Under the pieces are notes generated by a model. The model saw nothing but the letters and a program-made list of their open reading frames with translations. It was not told where the DNA came from and ran no database searches. DNA of 64,000 nt. It comes from Pieris napi. Lineage: Eukaryota; Arthropoda; Insecta; Lepidoptera; Pieridae. The position numbers were made by a program, and so were the translations under genes. Within the stretch, counting starts at the first letter, position 1. The number at the start of each line of letters is the position of its first letter. This document shows positions 33,681 through 46,619 of the stretch, in pieces. Where the stretch lies: NCBI RefSeq assembly GCF_905475465.1, contig NC_062257.1:2914001-2978000 (forward strand). The letters are read 5' to 3'.

Positions 33681-34384
33681 TTCATTTTCAAATTTTCCTT
33701 AAATTAAATAGATTTAATTAAACACGTAAATTTATAAAAAAGTGCTGACGTTCCATTAAAAATATAAAGTATGTGTAATGTTGTCACTTATATATAATAA
33801 ATTTGTATTCACATTTTAAAAATCCACATACAATAAAGAAAATTTTAATCCCACATATGATAATGTTGTAACCATACAACAGTCGGGTGCTTTTCAAAAG
33901 ACTTTATGAGAACCGTCGGCCATCTGCGCCGGATTGATAAATTGTATAAAAAATACTGCTAACAATAAAATAGATACATGTGTGCGTGAGGGGATCGGCT
34001 TAGTAGCTTCATTGTATCATATTCATTTATTAAATTAATATAAAATATACTATATTTTCATACATATTACTAAATACAGGCAGTATTAGTTACCTACCAT
34101 GCTAGGAAAATAGCTGCCGTGGACTTTGTTTCGGTTTAATATGATTATTACTTAGCCTACCTTTTTAGTAGCTACAAACCAAAATATAGATCCAATCTTT
34201 GAAATGACTACATTTGTTTAAATTACCTACTGTAATTAATTGCCTATATTTCGATAGATATTACCAATGCAGACACTTAATAACTATACTAACAAATAAT
34301 TAAGTCCTTAGATCAATAATACAGGTACAAATTCCGGAAAACAAAAGAATTTACTCAAAAAATCTTTATATCGTTTATTAAAAA
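33681..34384. other. no gene recognised
   Basis: AT-rich intron; nothing supported. Confidence 0.4.
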
Positions 34385-34570
34385 CTAAATAATACAATCA
34401 AATACAGTATTTACAATTTTCTTAAACTCCATAGTAATAATAAAAATTAATAGAAAAAAATATGATTACTTTGTAAGTTAAGAAAATTGTATTGTAAATA
34501 AATATCTGAATAATAAAAAAAAAATAAACAAATTTAAAATGTTTGGTCCCTGTGACAGACCTGTAACGCG
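34385..34570 (+). repeat. interspersed repeat R, 5' half
   Basis: AATACAGTATTTACAATTTT to AATGTTTGGTCCCTGTGAC. Confidence 0.7.
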
Positions 34571-35149
34571 ATTAATTAATTAATTGCACTAATATTAACA
34601 GTCTCAAGCGCTTAATATAACTATATGTTAATTAAGTAGTAAGGAATACGCATAGCAAAAACGTTTAACTTCATGGGCGTGGCGAAGCTTGTCAATACAT
34701 CCCCTGCTACACAAATACCCTCAAAGATAAGCGGTTTACTTTCAAATATCCCTCATGTAATGCGAGCCATGTAAAGATTTACATGACAATACGTGCCATT
34801 AGTAAATGACTGAGATTCTGTCACCTGATTTGTGGGCAAAAAGTTGATGTTTCGGAAATTCACTAACGCTCAAACTGTGCGAACAGGCCTCTGGAGCGCG
34901 CGTAAAAACACATTGGTAGCTCCGCTCTTGGAATTCGATATATATGCGATACGTACGTGGCATTCATTTCACTTTCCACGAATTTTCTCATCACTTCTAA
35001 TAGTGGTACGATTCAGAGTGGAGGCTTTCATACGATTTTATAAGCCGAGCTCATACTGACTGCACAGTTGATGAGTTGGTGAGTTGATCGTAGATAATTT
35101 AAGCCGAAATATCATTTATAGGTAACAATGTACACTTATAAACCTCAAT
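34571..35149. other. mostly unique intronic sequence
   Basis: Includes a less AT-rich part near 34860-34950 (GGCCTCTGGAGCGCGCGT) with no coding pattern. Confidence 0.4.
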
Positions 35150-35440
35150 AATAAATCAAAGCCCTCGTTAAACGAAAATTAATCAATAAAGCTTTTTATA
35201 AATTTGAGGAATACTTTAATGATCCTAAGCCTTGGGATTGATTTGCTCCAGTTCAAACAATTTGTGACTCTATACTTGTCGATTTAAAAGAGTGGCGGAA
35301 AGTTTCTTGCCAACTGGCAAGAAACTTCGAACTGGCAGTAAATGTAAATTTACAATTAATTTAACTTCTTTCTGACGCTTCATAAGTGTACTTGTTTACC
35401 TATATGAATAAAGATATTTTTGAGTTTGAGTCAGTAACAA
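35150..35440 (+). repeat. LINE family B 3' end
   Basis: CAAAGCCCTCGTTAAACG to GAATAAAGATATTTTTGAG with a TTTGAG-type tail; equivalent to 10875-11165. Confidence 0.88.
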
Positions 35441-35999
35441 AAGTAATGCTTCTAAATTGAAGTTCACAAATCAAGGGTGTACGAAGATAAGTGGCAAACT
35501 AAGTCTCTCTTTTAAATCGCCAAGGTTTTTTACAAAATGTTCGTCCTGCAACGTGCTCTTCATCAAAAAAGCATTTAATTAAATAAGAAAATGGGCTTTT
35601 CATAACAACTAACAATTACTGTGGGAAACAAAAAAAAAATATTTTCGCATGTCAAAAACCCTTACTCAGAGCTGAAAAATAAACATCCCGTAATTATAAT
35701 GATGACGCAATGTCCGATTAGATAACGAATAATTACCAATAGGTTCTAAAATGCTTGAACCTTTAATGATCCTGAATACCACTGTTAGTAGTATTACTTC
35801 ATCGATAAGCTACTTACTTTCTGGTTCATTGTCAAGCTGACAAGAGTCTGTGTTTGGTTATAAATTTATTTCACATTCATTTTAAGAATCAAGATATTGT
35901 CGAATCATAAGGGTTGTCAACATAAATATGGGAGGCTGAACTCCGCAATTACAATTTATCATGATACATTGTTACCTTTCAGAATTATTAAAATTAAAT
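35441..35999. other. no gene recognised
   Basis: AT-rich; a second TGTGGGAA (35620-35627) occurs alone. Confidence 0.4.
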
Positions 36000-36400
36000 A
36001 AATATTATACAGTATTTACAATTTTCTTAACCTACATAGTGATTATAATGTATTGTTAAAGTTTGAAAATTGTTACAAAGTTAAAGATAGAAATTAATAT
36101 TCGTATCTACAGCTAACATAAATTATATATACATATATACCTACCTATTTAATAATTTAAAATAATTAGAAAATTAAAACAAATTTAAAATTATTGGTTC
36201 CTGTGGCAGTGTACCTTTAAAGCAGCATTTCTTCGCTGTATTGTGATACTTATTCGTTGAGCGAGGAAAGCACCAGCTCCGAGGTCACCGGTACTACAGG
36301 CGCAAACTTAAATCTTTAAATGTGGACTTGAATCTCACGGCCCAAGAGTGTCTACTCCAAAGGGAATAAAATCGAAGTTGGGGACTCTTATATTTCTTTT
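36000..36400 (+). repeat. interspersed repeat R, long copy with internal insertion
   Basis: ATACAGTATTTACAATTTTC at the left, GGTTCCTGTGGCAG, CACCAGCTCCGAGGTCACCG and AAATCGAAGTTGGGG at the right. Confidence 0.75.
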
Positions 36401-36504
36401 TTACTTTGTCAGTATTTGGTTTTAAGTAATTATTTTTGTGGTTATCAGGTACATAGATGAAAAGCCTATGTTAGTAAATATATTTAATAAATAAAAAAAT
36501 GTGT

Positions 36505-36910
36505 GCGTGTACTAGTGTACACACGTAAGTGAAACTTCTTTATGACCTTATTTTTCGAAAAATGATCTACTATATGCAACTTCAGAGAAATTGGTTAAAT
36601 AAAGTTAAATTAGATAAAGTTTAAAAAAAAGGCTTTTATTAACATACACATGAATACAAATAATACAATTATTTCATTTTACCTAATTACTTCTAAGATT
36701 ATTACAGAATGTCATTAATTGTATTAGAATTATTACTATCATTGTTATCGTTATTATATATTTTCGTTTTTAATGGCTTCGAATCTCTTCGAATCAACCG
36801 TAGTAAGGACAAGAAAAAGATGCGCGACGCGCGCAACGGATAAATGTGACGCGTAACCGAAAAATGTGACGGTAATTTTTTTTCCAACGCCGATAAAGAA
36901 GTTTCACTTC
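36505..36910. mobile_element. MITE family M3
   Basis: GTGAAACTTCTTTATG at the left and GATAAAGAAGTTTCAC at the right are inverted repeats. GTGTACTAGTGTACACACG precedes, and the interior carries GACGCGCGCAACGG. Probably related to M2. Confidence 0.7.
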
Positions 36911-37289
36911 AAAAATATATTGATCAATAAATATTTTAATAACATAATTTCTGGATTTTTGTTTACTCTATAGTATAATCTATATGTCTAACTTTCTTAA
37001 TTATTTAAAAGCACAAAGAAAAGCCTATAGCATATTCAAGAAGGTTTTATTCGAATAAAAAATTCTCTCGAAAGGAACAGACTACGAAAATTATCATTCA
37101 CGCAAAACTGTGTCTACGCGATGTCCCGCTGAGTTGAGGGGCTTTATTTTTTGCGATTGCCAATATATTATGCCAATGTTCTGTTAAATTTGTGCTTGTA
37201 TTTAAAAATAAGATTTAACTTTGCTTTATTTCTCGTCCGGATGCCCGACACATTGTTAATTAAAAAATATTAACACAATAATAATAATA
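36911..37289. other. no gene recognised
   Basis: AT-rich; nothing supported. Confidence 0.35.
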
Positions 37290-37640
37290 AATCCTTTATT
37301 TGCCATGATAGTGGTACAAAATAAAATAAAAACAACAACAAGAAAAGTCCGCACAATCAGCCGTACAATAACAGGCATGCAAATGTCATAATAAGAAGTC
37401 ATTTATGAGTAATTGTTAAACTTATATTCTAAATACTCGGTTACGCTGTAAAAGCACCTTGACTTTAAAAATCTAATCACCTTCCCCTTGAAAACATTAC
37501 TTGGCAGTGATCTATAATTTTTAGGAAGGTGATTAAATATTCTCACAGCCATGGCGTAACTATTCTTCGAGTATAGCGCGGTGCAACATGCAGGCATTTT
37601 ATATGCAATACCGTTCATTTTCAAAAAGGATTTTCAGTTT
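37290..37640 (-). pseudogene. LINE family G ORF2 C-terminal end
   Basis: Minus frame 37624-37403 reads YSKNSYAMAVRIFNHLPKN, LPSNVFKGKVIRFLKSRC and FYSVTEYLEY, the 'G..IYN.LP...K......FK..L..FL....FYS..EFL' end of CR1/Jockey-type reverse transcriptases. The 3' tail follows to about 37290 (AATCCTTTATTTGCC). A weaker copy is at 60600-60700. Confidence 0.8.
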
Positions 37641-37771
37641 GACCGGACTTCTAACGTGTTCTTTCGTTTTTATGTTTCTCATAATAAAATCATAGACATA
37701 CATATACAACAAGTATATTCCAACTTTGGGAACAGCTTAACATAAGCTTTTTTGGAAATGTTTTATTAATA

Positions 37772-38075
37772 GAGCAGTGTTGGCCTAGTGGCTTCAGCGT
37801 GCGAGTCCATACCTGAGGTCGTAGGTTCGATCCCCGGCTGTGGACCAATGGACTTTCTTTCTATGTGCGCATTTAACATTTGCTCGAACGGTGAAGGATG
37901 TCTGTGAGGAAACCGACATGTCTTAGAACCAAAAAGTCGATGGCGTGTGTCAGGCACTGGAGACTGACCACCTACTTGCCTATTAGATTTAAAAAAATGA
38001 TCATGAAACAGATTCAGAAATCTGAGGCCAAGACCTAACGAGGTTGTAGCGCCACTGATTTATTTTTATTTTGTT
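37772..38075 (+). mobile_element. SINE family S2
   Basis: GTGTTGGCCTAGTGGCTTC head, GTAGGTTCGATCCCCGG, CATTTGCTCGAACGGTGAAG, and end CCACTGATTTATTTTTATTT. Confidence 0.92.
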
Positions 38076-39182
38076 TTGAGATCAATCAGTTTTTATTGGT
38101 TAAATCAGTTCTTAGAACGTAATAGTAATCAACAATTATACATTTAAGGTTATACTAGCAAACAAAAATTGAAAACGTTTTTTTAAGTATTGCCAAATCT
38201 TAAAAATTTAACCGTGGTAGGATAATATGGCCTAGGAAAATATTGGCTGTGGCCAAACTTTGCATTGTTTTTATTTTACTTTCATCAACGGGATTTTAGT
38301 TCTGGAGTTCTGGAGCCATTAAATGCCGAACCTAATAATCAATCCACAATCTCAGATTGAAAACAATCAGAGATCAGACTGTGACAGTCGATTGATCTCC
38401 TATCTTCATCCCAATAACCAAACTCTACGAAGACAATCCATTTTTGGCGACGGATAAAATGCTCTTTATCGTTCTATTTTACCGAGTTTTCACTCATATT
38501 TGATAATCAATGTAAACCAAATAAAGTAAATAAAACCGTACAAATAACATTAAAATATACATTGTATGTTTAAAGCATAACAAACAGTTTTATTAATTAT
38601 TTAAAAAACTGGTGTAAGTTAAAATCTGTCATTTTCATACAAAGGTCTATCCACAGACAAGGATACGACTTCCCATGGATAGCTTGTATCGACACTCGAC
38701 ATATTATTACAATCCGTCGATTGGTTATTTGCACACTTGTTACAACATTTGGATTAAGTTTACTATCTTATATGGTGGATTATGGATTTAGATAGGTTTG
38801 GGTTCGGGCGTAAGACGATAACGCCACATGCTATACGTATGAGTAAAAACTATTAAAATCAAACCGTTTTCTCATTATCAGCAAAAACTTTAATTACGGC
38901 TATTTACCTCATTATTATGTGAATGTCAATAATGTTTTTACAAAAATAATGCGCTTATATCAACCACCCGCATCGCTTAATGAATAATGAATCGATAGAA
39001 CCAAGATAACTCAAATCTTTATGGGATAACTTTTTGTTGACGTTTTAAGATTACAATTCAAGATTTATATTAGAATAATGTCTAAAACCTTTCTTCATAA
39101 ATTTCTCTTACTTTAATTTTAACCCTTATATTATTACTTATTTATTGCATTTTAGGAAGATTTACTTTGACTGACTTTAGAA
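38076..39182. other. largest stretch of the intron without recognised repeats
   Basis: No gene, RNA or repeat recognised; a possible place for regulatory sequence. Confidence 0.4.
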
Positions 39183-39403
39183 TGACGACCCATTGGTCTA
39201 GTGGTTAGTACCCCTGACTGCGAATCCATGGGTCCCCGATCGATCCCCGGCTGAGACGAACATCGATGTGATGAGCGTTTGGTGTTGTGCTTATTTATAT
39301 GTCTATCTATCTATAATATGTATGTATATCCGTTGCCTAGTACCCATAACACAAGCTTCACCAGCTTAGCATGGGACTAGGTCAATTGGTGTGAATTGTC
39401 TTT
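39183..39403 (+). mobile_element. SINE family S1
   Basis: GACCCATTGGTCTAGTGG head through CGATCCCCGGCTGAGACGA to GACTAGGTCAATTGGTG. Confidence 0.9.
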
Positions 39404-39849
39404 TAAAAAAAAATATATTTTACCAGAAGGTAAATTATGATTACAATAAAATAAAATCAGTACTAATTACAAATCTTCACTTATAATCCATAAATACCTT
39501 AAGGAGATAGGAAGAATATAATTAACATTTATGAATTTATAAGACTACGAAACAATTAAAGAAATTAAGTAAATAAAAAATTACGCAACGTATTTATATA
39601 TATATAGCCTATGTCGTAATATTTGATAATTCTCACTAAATTTTTCTCTACTTTTTAAGACCTTCTGTCGATCCGAAGTGGTGGAGGCCTGATGACCTGT
39701 AACGCAGGTACTCTTACCTTTAGCAGGCATCAGTCTCACACAAATAAGCACTTTCCCTAAAAAGAAGAGAGACAATTATTTATTTTATAATAGTATATAA
39801 CTGTCACTTGTTTATGTACTAAGTTTTTGTGAGAAAACAAAATGAATTA
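39404..39849. other. no gene recognised
   Basis: AT-rich intron; the minus frame at 39581-39775 has no recognisable domain. Confidence 0.35.
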
Positions 39850-40052
39850 CGTACGTGTGTATGTCACTTAACTCCTCTTAAACGGCTGGACCGTTTTGAT
39901 TAAATTTTTTATATGCGTTTGGGTGACGTTCATGATGGTTTAATATCACAAATCAGCCCGACAGATAGCGCTGCAGTCTGTACTTTCATACTTTGTTTAA
40001 TATCCTAATCGCTTGATATATCATGCAGGACAACGTCTGTCGGGTCCGCTAG
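39850..40052 (+). mobile_element. Helitron, uninterrupted relative of 9990-11295
   Basis: CTCTTAAACGGCTGGACCG at the left, CAACGTCTGTCGGGTCCGCTAG|T at the right. The 5' TC end is not clear. Confidence 0.7.
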
Positions 40053-40081
40053 TATTTTAATATAATATGAGATTCTTGAGA

Positions 40082-40310
40082 GCAGTGTTGGCCTAGTGAA
40101 TTTAGTGTGCGACTCTCATCCCTGAGGTCGTAGGTTCGATCCCCGGCTGTGCACTAATGGACTTTCTACGTGCATTTGAAATTCGCTCGAACGGTAAAAC
40201 ATCGTCAGGAAACCACAAAAAGCTGATCAGCTACTTGCCTATTAGATTGACAAATGATCATGAAATAGATATATGAGGCTTAGACCTAAAAAGGATATCA
40301 GAGTGGGATT
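40082..40310 (+). mobile_element. SINE family S2
   Basis: AGTGTTGGCCTAGTG head with GTAGGTTCGATCCCCGG; body partly deleted. Confidence 0.88.
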
Positions 40311-40627
40311 ACTCTGTAAATTGGACTCTAAATATTGTGACATTTTGATTACAAACGCCGTAATATGGATAAACATAAAAAGGATTCAGTACGGGGTACG
40401 TGGGACTGGACTCAGACCAGGCATCTCTGAGTAGCAGAGAGCTGGGTGAACTTTTCTCTGGTGCATCCCACCATACGGCATAAATACTCGCTTTTTCATT
40501 CTACCGGAGCGTATAAAATATCATGTACCTTATTTTGGATTAATAAATTTATGCCCTGCTCTGATCATAAAGTGTTCGAAAATATTTCCATTTATTTTTA
40601 TAATATTCGTAATTTACATCGTCTTAA

Positions 40628-40925
40628 TCTAATATATAAAATTCTCGTGTCACGGTGTTTGTGGTTAAACTCCTCCGAAACGGCTTGACCGATTCTCATG
40701 AAATTTGTGTGCATATTGGGTATAACTGAGAATCGGACATCTTTTTTTCATCCCCCTAAATGTTAAGGGTAGTACACCCCTAATTTTTTTTTTTTACATA
40801 ATTTTTTTAATGATACAGCATTAAAAAAATAAATACAACCCCCAATTTTCACCCCTCTACAATTAACCCCTATTTTTTATTATAAATGATAAACATGGCA
40901 AAACGACGTTTGCCGGGTCAGCTAG
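40628..40925 (+). mobile_element. non-autonomous Helitron, 298 bp
   Basis: A|TCTAATATATAAAATTCTCG to TTGCCGGGTCAGCTAG|T. Typical member of the family also at 26521, 46148 and 51692. Confidence 0.88.
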
Positions 40926-41021
40926 TATCTATAGGCATACATTTTGAGAGATTTTTCTTCGTTATTTAAACATGCCGTGGTTCAAGAAGAGCTCTGATCT
41001 GCCCTAAGCCCATTTTCTTCT

Positions 41022-41135
41022 TTTAGTGCTTCTCTCGGTTGGCCGTCAGTCTCTTGTCCTGTGCCAGATCCAGTAACTCTTCCACACGTCCCTAACGTTG
41101 TGAACCCATGATTTCTTCCTTCTACCAACATGCTG
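41022..41135 (-). repeat. LINE family H C-terminal remnant
   Basis: Minus reading gives HVGRRKKSWVHNVRDVW, similar to the RRRKSWLRNIRERM segment at 19188-19346. Confidence 0.6.
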
Positions 41136-41268
41136 TTTACCCTGAATTTTACCCATTATAATTAATGGGTAAAAGCCCTATTTGGGGGTGCTTAAATAGT
41201 ATATGGCGATGGGATTTCTGAATCGACGCCCCAATTGAAGGAGATTTCGAAAACATGTTTATTGAGGG

Positions 41269-41706
41269 CTAGCTGACACGGCGGACTTCGTTCCGCTTAA
41301 CAGTCTAATAATATCGTGTTAATTTAGTTAAACTTAATTTAGGATTTCATTAAGGTAACAATATTAATACAACTTTTTTGCAAATACAGAAATGTTTTAT
41401 TTCGTTAGTATTAGAGGTTTGGATGCCAAAAACCGCCATATTGCTCCATTTCGTGACATTTAAAGATATAATATTTGATGGACTTTGACTTTCTTATTTC
41501 GTCAACAGATGGCACCACATGGTGTTTGCATTCGTAAAATTAATTAATTTATTGTTATTCGATAACTTATCCGATATTTTATTACTTATTCTGCTATTCG
41601 GAGCGGAGAAGAATCTACCAAAAAAAGAGATAACTAACATCGGTCCAGCTGATCTGGACTCTGGAGTTATAAGTGTAATTAACACGACTTTTTATATATT
41701 TACATA
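41269..41706 (-). mobile_element. degenerate Helitron
   Basis: CTAGCTGACACGGCGGAC is the inverse of a Helitron 3' end; the interior shares TTATTCTGCTATTCG with 32401-32823. The 5' end is eroded. Confidence 0.55.
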
Positions 41707-41824
41707 AACTATAATTATTTTAAGTTTAAGGCTCGCCTTACATAAGTTCCGATGCCCCAGGACTTGCTACACCGGCCAAGTTGTCAAATGGACGCGAACT
41801 TAAATATTCTTTTCATCAATTTTT

Positions 41825-41890
41825 TTTCTCACAGTGGTTGCCTGGAAGAGATCGCTCGAAAGCGAAGAGGCCGCCAGTTGCTGTCAATTT
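41825..41890. repeat. short LINE tail
   Basis: CAGTGGTTGCCTGGAAGAG and GCTCGAAAGCGAAGAGGCC, also near 30805-30860. Confidence 0.5.
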
Positions 41891-42309
41891 ATTTAAATAT
41901 TTTAATTTCGGTACACTTGCAACGAAGTTAATAAATAAATAAATTTCTTTGATTTTTAGTTCGATATTCACAGAAAAATTAGTGATACGAACGTAGGAGC
42001 GCAGGCCTGTTGCTCTCGGCGATCCAGCTTTCATAAAAAACGGTTTACCATCAAGTCCATAACTTTTCTAGACACCTTGTTTGTGAGGGAAAAAATTTTG
42101 TTCTTTGAACAGCGCTAAATTCCTAAGTCGTGTACAGCGGAGGGTCCCACTGAATCATTCAAATGTTTTTTCGCCGACACCTCAGTCCTATCAATATGTA
42201 TGGCATGCCTTTGCTAGACTTCTATATGGATAATTGGATAATATTCACCACACGAAATATAAAAGTAATTTACCTGGCAACAATTACCTCGAGAAATTCG
42301 TCGATATAT

Positions 42310-42633
42310 CAAAAGTTATCGATCCGTTGTTGTTGTTGTTGTTAAAGTTGTTCTCATACATTGGGAACACAGAGATTAGACATTTTCTGACGTTATAAAG
42401 AGTTGTTATATAGACTACCAACTAAAGTCCAGATATTTCAGTATACAGAAGTTTTAACCCTTGCGGCCCCAAAAGTTATCGATCCGTTGTTGTTGTTGTT
42501 GAAAAAGTTGTTCTGATACATTGGGAACACAAAGATTAGACATTTTCTGGCGTTATAAAGAGATATATGGACTACCAACTAAAGTCCAGATATTTCAGTA
42601 AACAGAAGTTTTAACCCTTGCGGCCCCACAGCG
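42310..42633. repeat. two-copy tandem repeat, period about 161 bp
   Basis: Units start AAAAGTTATCGATCCG at 42310 and 42471; both carry a GTT microsatellite and end with TTAACCCTTGCGGCCCC. Confidence 0.9.
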
Positions 42634-42654
42634 TCGACTAAAGTTCCGTATTAA

Positions 42655-43050
42655 ATTACTACTTGTACACAATTCTATTTTCAAATTAATATAAGAGTGC
42701 AAAGTGCTAGTTGTACAGAATTCTATTCTGAAATTAATATAAGAGTGCAAATGATACTAGTACAGAATTTATTTTCAAATTAATTCGTAATTTATTTTTT
42801 ATCTATTAAATTACTACTTGTACAGAATTCTATTAACAAAATTTATTTTTATTTTTTAAATTACTACTTGTACAGAATTCTATTTTCAAATTAATTAGAG
42901 TAATTTTAATCTTTCAAAATGCTACTTGTACAGAATTCTATTTTCAAAATTTATTTTTATTTTTTAAATTACTACTTGTATAGAATTCTACTTTCAAATT
43001 AATTAGAGTAATTTTAATCTTTCAAAATGCTACTTGTACAGAATTTTTAA
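42655..43050. repeat. minisatellite, about eight ~50-bp units
   Basis: The core TACTTGTACAGAATTCTATT recurs with small changes. The last four units alternate between two types (ATTAGAGTAATTTTAATC and ATTTATTTTTATTTTTT), i.e. a ~100-bp higher-order unit. Confidence 0.9.
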
Positions 43051-43659
43051 ATTTATTCGACTGTAATATACTTCTACACATTGGAAAAGGTCGCACAAGC
43101 AAAAAGGTAAACGTTCAAAATTACATTCCACGCATTTTACACCAACACCAAAAAGTTCTGATGGAGGCTTCGAGACAAGATTCGGATAACAATCGAAATG
43201 TTTACACGGTAAAAAATAAACGATTCAAACCGTTTTATAAGATAAAGTTTCGATTTTGTTTAACGGAAAATAAATCATATATTGAACAAGCAAATTTATT
43301 TATTATAAACGGGTTTTTGTTATATTACAGTACAAAACGAAGATTAACACAACATAACTCGGCAATTTTTAGTGTCCAGACTTTATTATTAACATGGCTA
43401 TACGTTTAATCATAACATACTGATATTTAGAAACTTAATTCTAAGTGTATTTTTGACATATGGGACTCACAAATCTCGCAAAATCTTATTCAAAGTCCTA
43501 TTGAGCCGTTTTAACTAAAGTACTGTCTCTTTTCATCATAGCGTAAATACTAGAGAGAGAGAGAGATGAAAGGCTGTTACTCAAACTGTATTGTTCAGTT
43601 TTATTACGTAAACACTTACATCTTAATATAATAAGTATATTAACGATATCATACGCCGT

Positions 43660-44100
43660 TTCCTTGCCACCGTCAACGTGCCAAGTCGACTTGAGCCGAG
43701 TGGTATTGCAAGAGACGGTATGAGTTTGATTCCATGGAAGATGGGCCGGGTACTGGTATGGGATGCAACCTGTACAGACACGCTGGCCCCTTCCCATCTA
43801 CATGGAACCAACTACAGAGCTGGTGCGGCTTGTGAAGCGGCTGAAAAAAATAAAGCATGCAAGTACAGGGGTCTAGGCTCAGAATATGATTTTCGGTGTC
43901 AAGACCCTTGGTCCGTGGGGTCCTAGCGCTATAAGGCTTTTTAAAGAAATTTCAAAAAGGTTAGTCGACATCACAGGAGACCGAAGATCTGGCAGCTACC
44001 TCGGACAAAGAATTAGTCTAGCAATTCAAAGGGTGAACGCTGCCAGTATCTTCGGAACCTTGCCTACAGGGACTCCTTTTAATGATATATTTTAGTTTAT
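43660..44100 (+). pseudogene. LINE family E ORF2 C-terminal end, longest copy
   Basis: The first frame reads IPWKMGRVLVWDATCTDTL, APSHLHGTNYRAGAACEAAE, then after a frameshift near 43890 the second gives VKTLGPWGPSAIRLFKEI, SKRLVDITGDRRSGSYLG, QRISLAIQRVNAASIFGTL and a stop at 44095. No catalytic motif is included; the 5' part is lost. Confidence 0.85.
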
Positions 44101-44460
44101 GTTAAGTTTAGTTATTTATTTCAATGTATATTATTTTATTATTATATAAGTGATATTTTAAAGTTGCATCTTCATAAGTATAATAAGTAATATTATATGT
44201 GTATTTAAAATAAAAGGTTAACAAATAATAAAAATTAATATTCGTAATAAATTGGTTTGTCCCAAACATGCCCAGGGGCTGAAATTTGACCCCGCGTGGG
44301 TGTTGATAGGTGGCCATCGAATTTGTCTTAATGCGAATAAAACACAAATTGCCCGAAGCGTAGTCAATAAAAGCTATATTATATAGCCGTTTTAATTATC
44401 ATTTTTGTTGCAATAAAACTATCAGCAAATTAATTGTTATTTAATTTGACTGACTTACAT

Positions 44461-44500
44461 ATACATATGGGGCCGTTTAAGTATTACGTAAGCAGATTTA
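44461..44500 (+). repeat. end of MITE family X
   Basis: GGGGCCGTTTAAGTATTACG followed by TAAGCAGATTTACTG, as near 50723 and (inverted) 51466-51497. A TA/CA microsatellite follows to about 44580. Confidence 0.55.
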
Positions 44501-44608
44501 CTGCAATTTATATACATATATATATATATTTATATATATATATATTTATACCACAACACACACACATAACACACTTAAAATGTATCTTGTTCCTTCAAAA
44601 CATTTTTT

Positions 44609-44965
44609 GAAGTTATACTTCTTTAGGCGCGTTCAATTGATGACAGTGAAATTTTACGATGCGCGCGCACCGTGACACAAAATTAACAGAATGATGTTGC
44701 CCACGGAAGATGCTACGGCATTGGACATAATTTAAAAACAAAATTCGAATAATAATAGAATTTATGTTACACTTAATGTAAGAGAATAATAATATTTATT
44801 TATTACATTTTTCAAATGTTAACTGAACTTTATTGACTATAATGACTCCTTTTCCAGTCTTTGATTATTTAATTGAAAATTAATTATTGCATGCAATCAA
44901 AAACTATTTTTAATAATGCCAAAGGAGTATAACTTCTTACGCGCGTATATAAGTACACGCATCGT
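44609..44965. mobile_element. MITE family M2, second full copy
   Basis: GAAGTTATACTTCTTTAGGC at the left, CCAAAGGAGTATAACTTC at the right; the core is nearly identical to 28771-29128. Confidence 0.85.
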
Positions 44966-45427
44966 TTTTTTTTTGTTTTTTTTTTATTAGTATGTACTAT
45001 TATTATTTTGTGTGTTTCTGTGTATGTTTCGTTTGTAATAAATGTTATGTCTTTGTCTATAATGTTTTTAAACAATATAATGTTCTCAATATATAGATAG
45101 CCCTATTACTGCAAATTTGAATTTGATTACCCAAATCGGACCAAATACAATCTATGCCTATCTTACAGATTATATAAAAAGATTTATAGATATACAATAT
45201 TTTTTATCTGTCAAGCGATGATGCAGGTTAGCTGTCAAAACGGCTGACAAGCAGATTGACGAGCGCTCAGATGTTTTGTTTTGTAACCAACTAGTTTACT
45301 TAGAATTTATCATCGTAATTAATTTATTAGAATACAAAATGCAGGTATTAATGAAATTGAATAACTCGATTTGTATTTTTAAAAGTCTATGAACGGATAA
45401 ATTCATAATGTTTGGTGTAATATTTAA

Positions 45428-45695
45428 GCAAGTGTTAGCCTAGTAGCTTCAGCATGCGTCTTTCTGAGTTCGTAGGTTCGATACCCTGCTGTGCACCAAT
45501 GGACTTTCTTTCTATGTGCGCATTCATTCGCTCGAACGGTGAAGGAAAATATCGTGAGGAAACCGTGCCTTAGACCCAAAAAGTTGATGGTGTGTGAACA
45601 AAAGATTACCTTGATTACCTACTTGCCTATTAGATTTAAAAAATCGTCATGAAATAGATTGAGAAATCTGAGGCCCAGACCTAAAAGGCATAGTA
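45428..45695 (+). mobile_element. SINE family S2
   Basis: AGTGTTAGCCTAGTAGC head, GTAGGTTCGATACCCTG, CGCTCGAACGGTGAAGG body. Confidence 0.88.
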
Positions 45696-46147
45696 GCCTT
45701 TCGAAACATAGCGTGATTAAGCCAAATAAAGTAAAACTTATCGCCTGATGTCAAAATCATAATGATGGCAAGAAAATTCATATAGAACTTTGTTAGTTTC
45801 CGTTTTTTAAATTCCACTACCAAACGAAGTATTTATTCACGAACAATCACTGGTTAGGCACAGAAGACACCTTTTAAATCTATGAAATAGGCGCCAAAAA
45901 TATATCTGCCGTCCAGAGACAGACAAAGAGAAAAGATATCTTGGGGAGACGTGTAAATGTTCACGTGTTAGAGCGGGACAAATAGTGATTTGAAAACTCC
46001 GCTCGAAGTGGCAGTTCAATTTAGTATTTTGCCGGTCAAGTACGATACTTTATCATTGTGAGGAAAATGGTTTCTTGAAGAAATTTCAATTTCGCTTTAT
46101 AATTGTGTGTAGACGATTAAACTTTGTAAAATGTATTTATAAAATTA
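45696..46147. other. no gene recognised
   Basis: Nothing supported. Confidence 0.35.
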
Positions 46148-46345
46148 CTAGCTGACCCGGCAAACGTTGTTTTGCCATGTATATTATTTCTAGGAAACAT
46201 ACTTTTAGTTCAATAAAAATAACAATCTACTATAATAAAAAATAGGGGTTGATCGTATAGAAGTGAAAATTAGGGGTTTGTATGTATTTTTGTATGTTGT
46301 ATCATAAAAAAATAAAATTGTCTAAAAAATAAACTATAGACACGC
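46148..46345 (-). mobile_element. Helitron 3' portion
   Basis: CTAGCTGACCCGGCAAACG is the inverse of the Helitron end at 40900-40925; the other end is truncated. Confidence 0.7.
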
Positions 46346-46619
46346 AAACTTTAGACATATGGTATCACTTGCAGATATTGATGTCTTCTACAAAACTGTA
46401 GTTCATCCCTTTACTAAATTGTCAATAGCTTCCGCAGCATAGGCGATTTACGAATATTATGTCTTTTTCACACCTTTAATTAAAAAAAACTTATGTTCAT
46501 AGGGCTCTAATGGTGAAATAATTCAAAACAATTCCTCTTTATAATATTAGTAAAGAAAGTTTTGTCGCATTTATATTTAGACACTTATGAATAGGATAAA
46601 GGTAAAAGCTTATATTATA

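Noticed and set aside
42310..43050. CRISPR-like array because of regularly spaced repeats
   Set aside because: Units are contiguous tandem repeats without unique spacers, in an insect genome.
43161..43409. 82-codon + frame beginning MEASRQDSDNN
   Set aside because: No recognisable domain, becomes Leu/Ile/Tyr-rich as expected from AT-rich noncoding DNA; no splice or poly-A support.
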